DNA of 64,000 nt from Vanessa cardui (Eukaryota; Arthropoda; Insecta; Lepidoptera; Nymphalidae). The translations under genes were made by a program, and so were the position numbers. The DNA is taken from contig NC_061124.1 in the NCBI RefSeq assembly GCF_905220365.1, forward strand, positions 1,800,501 through 1,864,500, read 5' to 3'. The notes under the pieces were generated by a model. It worked only from the letters and a program-made list of their open reading frames with translations, was not told where the DNA came from and did no database searches. This document shows positions 59,987 to 64,000 of the stretch, piece after piece (the first letter of the stretch is position 1; each line of letters starts with the position of its first letter).

Positions 59987-61600
59987 AAGATTCGTTCAAA
60001 AAATATTGTATTTCATTAAATATTATTTTATATTTGCTTACAATAGGTACACTAAAGATATTAGAGGATATTTAATAAATGACAAAACTACTTGCGTGAG
60101 TATTATACGACCACAGATTAAAGATATTTCTCCGTTTCAGCCACCGTACGTAGCGCAGGAACATCGCGTGATTGTAAAATTGGCTACAAATATACAAAAT
60201 GGCCGCGGTTATTAACGATTACACGGACCACAACTTATTTGACAGTCAATTCGACTATACACGTTTAGCGAAGAATTTTAATTGCATATCGATGCCTCAA
60301 AATGGTAATATTTAAAAACGAAACGAATGGCTTATGTTCTAATATTGAATTCTATTGAATAATATTTATATATTTTACATTTAAAATTCATTAATAAAAC
60401 AAATTGATTTATTTGTAAATATAATCATAAATATTGAATAGCTGAGACATCAACAAAAGTTGTTTCTTTTTTTTAAATAATAATATAAAGGCTTAACTAT
60501 GACGTATTTGATTGAATTTCTATTCGAATAGTTTGGTTCGAATAATTTTGAAATCGTACAAATGAATTTAAAGACATAGCTATCTAATTTAATTTAACTC
60601 ACAGCTAATAATAACAAATATAGTTATATTAATAAAGTCGATAATAATAATGAAAATTATTATATTTAATCTAGGGCAGGTCTTATAAGGTACAGACAAT
60701 ACAGGTTTCGCAGAGAAATCTGGTATAAACAAAGATAAGCATCTTTTGAACTATTAACTATACCTAAGTTGGAGAACGTATAATAATTTTAGGTTATGTA
60801 ATAAAAAATATATAGGTTTAAAAAGGATAGCAATATCTTTTTCTCTGGTCTGTTTTTTTGTGATAGTCTTTCTCGCGCTTAGTTGAATCAACAGCACCAG
60901 ACCTCAAAGTTTTATGAAATTTGTCAAAATTTCAAATATAATAAGCCATGCGTTCCAAATTTGAATTGATCGTTATTATTGCGCAATATTTTTATTATTA
61001 TTACAAACAAGTATACATCTGTCTGTTAATGTGTCATGAAGCGATAACAGAACGAGGGTTGCTCACCCTCAGTATATATTGCTCATGTGTGCGTGACCAT
61101 AAAATGTGTCTACATGTTTCTAGAATATACAACTAACGTCTACTGTTCTATATAATACTTATCCTATATTACTCCGCCATTTTTGACTTTTATTTTATTG
61201 AGGAATTATTTTAAAAATGGAATATTATAAAAATCGATGTTCTTAATCTACTATACATTGTTTTTGTTTATCTGTTACCACAACCATAGATAATACAGTT
61301 TTATATAGAAACTGTTATCATCTTAACTATTAAAATAATTAATAAATAATGTATTCGATCAAATAGTCATTTAGATACTAAAAACGATACATTAAAATCA
61401 AATAGAGTTTATTTAAGTTAGGTTACATTTGAAGCTGTTTGCATTGAAACACACAAGGTGACTCAAGCTCGTAGTTCAATAATGGGGCCTCAAATCAAAG
61501 CGTAATTGAGGATGGTCGCTCTATTGCTGCATCCGCCTGACTCGCATCTGATCCGATACGAAACATCGATACACCAAACGGTAACAAAACCACAATAAAA

Positions 61601-61877
61601 CTTGGTGGTAGGGCTTTGGGTAGGTTCCACCCACTTATCAGTTATTCTACCGCCAAATAACAGTATTCAGTATTGTTGTGTTCCGGTTTGAAGGGTGAGT
61701 GAGCCAGTGTAACTACAGGCACAAGGGACATAACATCTTAATTCCCAAGGTTGGTGGCACATTGACGATGTAAGGAATAGTTAATATTTCTTACAGTTTC
61801 ATTGTCTATGGGCAATGGTGACCACTTACTATCAGGTGACCCTTATGCTCGTCCACCAACGCATAACATAAAAAAAA
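61601..61877 (+). mobile_element. SINE family B copy
   Basis: The head is cttggtggtagggctttggg, with a deletion of about 13 bp compared with the 59698 copy (gtgcaagcccgtc lost). The body has gtgttccggtttgaagggtg and acataacatcttaattccca. It ends cataacataaaaaaaa. No clear target-site duplication. Confidence 0.85.
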
Positions 61878-63241
61878 TCACCAAATTAATAATCGAAATT
61901 GTTCTCGATTTTTTACCGAATCCAATCACAGAAGCTGGTTAGTTAAAAATCATAACGGTAAGAAAGAACAATGTTAATATTAAAACAAATATGAAGTCAG
62001 AAATGATTTCGATCGTTAAGAAGCAATATTCCGGCATCGTCTGCAAACAAAACGCGATGTAAAAAATAAATAAGCCTCAATAAGCCGACAATAAATTACC
62101 ATTTAAATAACCAAGGAACAGTTAGGCGACGAACTTTTCAATGATATGAAAAAGATACTTAGCGGCAACGCGACTCAGACCAACAGTTATGAGATGATTA
62201 ATGTTCGAATCGAGTTATTCTCTGAGGGAACAAAGATTGCAATATGACGGTCTAAGAAAGTCTAATTACCACTTTCGACGATTGACGGACATGCAGACGT
62301 GTTTGTAAAATAATGGTTCGACAGCAAAAAGTTTCATTATGGAAAAATTGTTATTTCGGCGCGAGAAAATAACGGACGCTAAGTGTAGTCTTTATAGACT
62401 TGTTCAATTCGAAGTGACGTTGTTTCAATATATTTCAATGTTACATACGCTATTTTAAATCTAGAGTGCATTGTTTTCTTTAATTTATAAAGTTTCAAAT
62501 AGTTATGCAATCAGAATACTCCAGAAAAGTCACATGTAAAAATGAAAATAATAAATTTATCAAATGGTGATTTACGTCGTAATTGTTTCTATTTTTATTT
62601 GAATGCATTTGATAAAACATATTGCATTTACGAACAAAGGTTCAATCATTTTAATTTAACATCCAAAGGCCTTTTATCAATGGCTGGATGTTGGTAATGA
62701 TGCAATGTCAGCTCGGAACAGTACCAATTACTAATAACTATACGTTTAACCAACAATGTAAAATTAACGACGAAAAATTTCGAAACCGAATTTTGTCCCA
62801 ACTTTGCGTCATAAGTAAAAATGTGATGGAATAAATTTTTCTATTTATCACTAACCGCTATTGTTCGTATAACCTTATCCGAGATCGACATTAAAATCTT
62901 GAACTTGAATGAGTTAGTGTACTCCATACAAGATAACAGACGAAAAGACCGCCCGACCTCCATTAGTCTGCCCTGATATATGTGTCCGCTATGAGGCATA
63001 ATATAAAAGATACCGTTACTTCGCCGAACAAATATAGGCATAAATGTTGCGCAGGATTCGATGTTGCTATTACGCTGAGAACTCATTGTATTGTATTGGG
63101 CATAGAATGCATAGTGGTTTCGATATAACGCTAAATTGAAGATTCGAATTAAGGGAACAATAAGAATGCTTCTATTTCCTACTATGACTTTACGAAATGT
63201 ACTTTATATTAAATAATTCTGCTTTTTGATAAACACAATAG

Positions 63242-63315
63242 GAGCCGAGATGGATCTTAACTGATGATTACAGGTCCAAACCCATGCAGGAATCACTGAA
63301 TTTTCACCAATGAAT
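63242..63315 (+). mobile_element. SINE family A 5' relic lacking the A box
   Basis: gagccgagatgg is joined directly to atcttaactgatgattacag. The cccagtggttagaacgcgtgc segment that contains most of the A box has been deleted. The B box is decayed (ggtccaaaccc). Confidence 0.6.
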
Positions 63316-63690
63316 CTTCTGCCAAATCAATGATTAACTAATCAAGCCCTAAACAACATTTTGTAGTTATTAATCTATTCCTTAATTAATAAATATTAGG
63401 TACGAATGAAATAGAGGATACTTTTTCGATAAGTGAAATTATTTATGAGTCTATAATCAATGCAGATACACTAGATTCGTTCGATACAAAAAGTCGAAAC
63501 CGGTTCTGTGCGAACCAGAATGTCCGTGGAGGCTGGACGAAATTGAAAAAGATTATCCGAACGTATATAAATCGACGGAGAAACTTGTTCGTTAAAAATT
63601 TACGAAAGCACGTTGAACTTTATAAAATCTGATATTCCACAGAATCGGTAACAAACGCTCGTTTTGATATAACGTAAATATTAGCAATTT

Positions 63691-63888
63691 TATAATTATA
63701 AATAAATATTGGACAACATCACATACATTGCTCTGATTTCAATGTAAGTAGCTAAAACACTTGTGTTATGGACCAGACCAAAAAAACATATAAAACTTTT
63801 TCTATACGAACCGACCGGGAATCGAACAGGGACCTCGGACTAGCGTACCCTTGAAAACCGGTGTACACGTTACTGGACGGAGGTCGTC
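63691..63888 (-). mobile_element. SINE family C copy, diverged
   Basis: This is the same order of landmarks as 9764-10010: ggacaacatcacatacattg, caatgtaagtagct, cacttgtgttatgga, gaaaaccggtgtacac, ggaggtcgtc on the plus strand. The middle is about 50 bp shorter. The A box is interrupted and the B box is mutated (gggaatcgaacagg). Confidence 0.75.
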
Positions 63889-64000
63889 AATTGTGTTCTT
63901 TCATTGAAATTACTGTTATAATAACTGTTATAATTTGTGATTTCAATGTACAGTCCGGGGTAAGAAAAGGTTCGTCACCTTAAGATCTATTTTCGTGTGC

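Larger units (their letters stand above)
53589..64000 (-). other. N: Intron or 5' region upstream of the Notch EGF1 exon
   Basis: Over 10.4 kb no signal-peptide exon could be recognised on the minus strand: no ATG followed by a hydrophobic run and a phase-1 GT donor stood out. Recognisable contents are a SINE A 3' fragment (54971-55025), a tRNA-like SINE (55690-55845), a SINE A copy (56868-57130), a young family B SINE (59698-59986), another family B SINE (61601-61877), a SINE A 5' relic (63242-63315) and a family C SINE (63691-63888). Su(H)-type motifs are at 54219 and 57243. Other stretches are AT-rich without identified features. Confidence 0.7.

Overview
This window is animal nuclear DNA, AT-rich and intron-rich, almost certainly from a moth or butterfly (Lepidoptera). 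The evidence is one insect-type receptor gene split into short GC-rich exons by very long introns, plus an interspersed repeat load that I recognise from lepidopteran genomes: tRNA-derived SINEs, a poly-A SINE beginning ggtggtagggctttg, non-LTR retrotransposon tails and Helitron-like elements ending in CTAG. No bacterial-type genes, rRNA or CRISPR arrays are present.

The only gene I can support is Notch, on the minus strand. Five exons, read right to left, encode EGF repeats 1 to 9 of the extracellular region without a gap: 53588-53510 (EGF1, first part), 24889-24612 (end of EGF1, EGF2, most of EGF3), 18956-18612 (end of EGF3, EGF4, EGF5, most of EGF6), 8933-8771 (end of EGF6, EGF7, start of EGF8) and 329-136 (rest of EGF8, most of EGF9). 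Together they are 1,059 nt (352 whole codons plus part codons at each end). All junctions have canonical AG/GT sites and the reading frame is kept throughout. The signal-peptide exon was not found and probably lies beyond base 64000. EGF10 onward lies to the left of base 1.

Region by region: 1-135 is the intron after the EGF9 exon. 330-8770 is an 8.4 kb intron crowded with repeats. 8934-18611 (9.7 kb) and 18957-24611 (5.7 kb) are introns with scattered SINE, Helitron and LINE debris and one near-perfect 23-bp hairpin. 24890-53509 is a 28.6 kb intron with few repeats over its middle 20 kb but several compact CpG-rich blocks, which makes it the likeliest place for enhancers or alternative promoters. 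53589-64000 is the intron (or 5' region) upstream of the EGF1 exon, again repeat-bearing, with one very young SINE insertion.

I found no convincing undescribed genetic system. The items most worth a second look are the 23-bp hairpin at 19248-19297, the promoter-like GC block near 37.4 kb, an apparent excess of Su(H)-type YGTGGGAA motifs, missing O-fucose acceptor residues in EGF4 and EGF5, and a SINE nested inside a Helitron-like element with an intact target-site duplication. Motif and repeat calls were made by eye.
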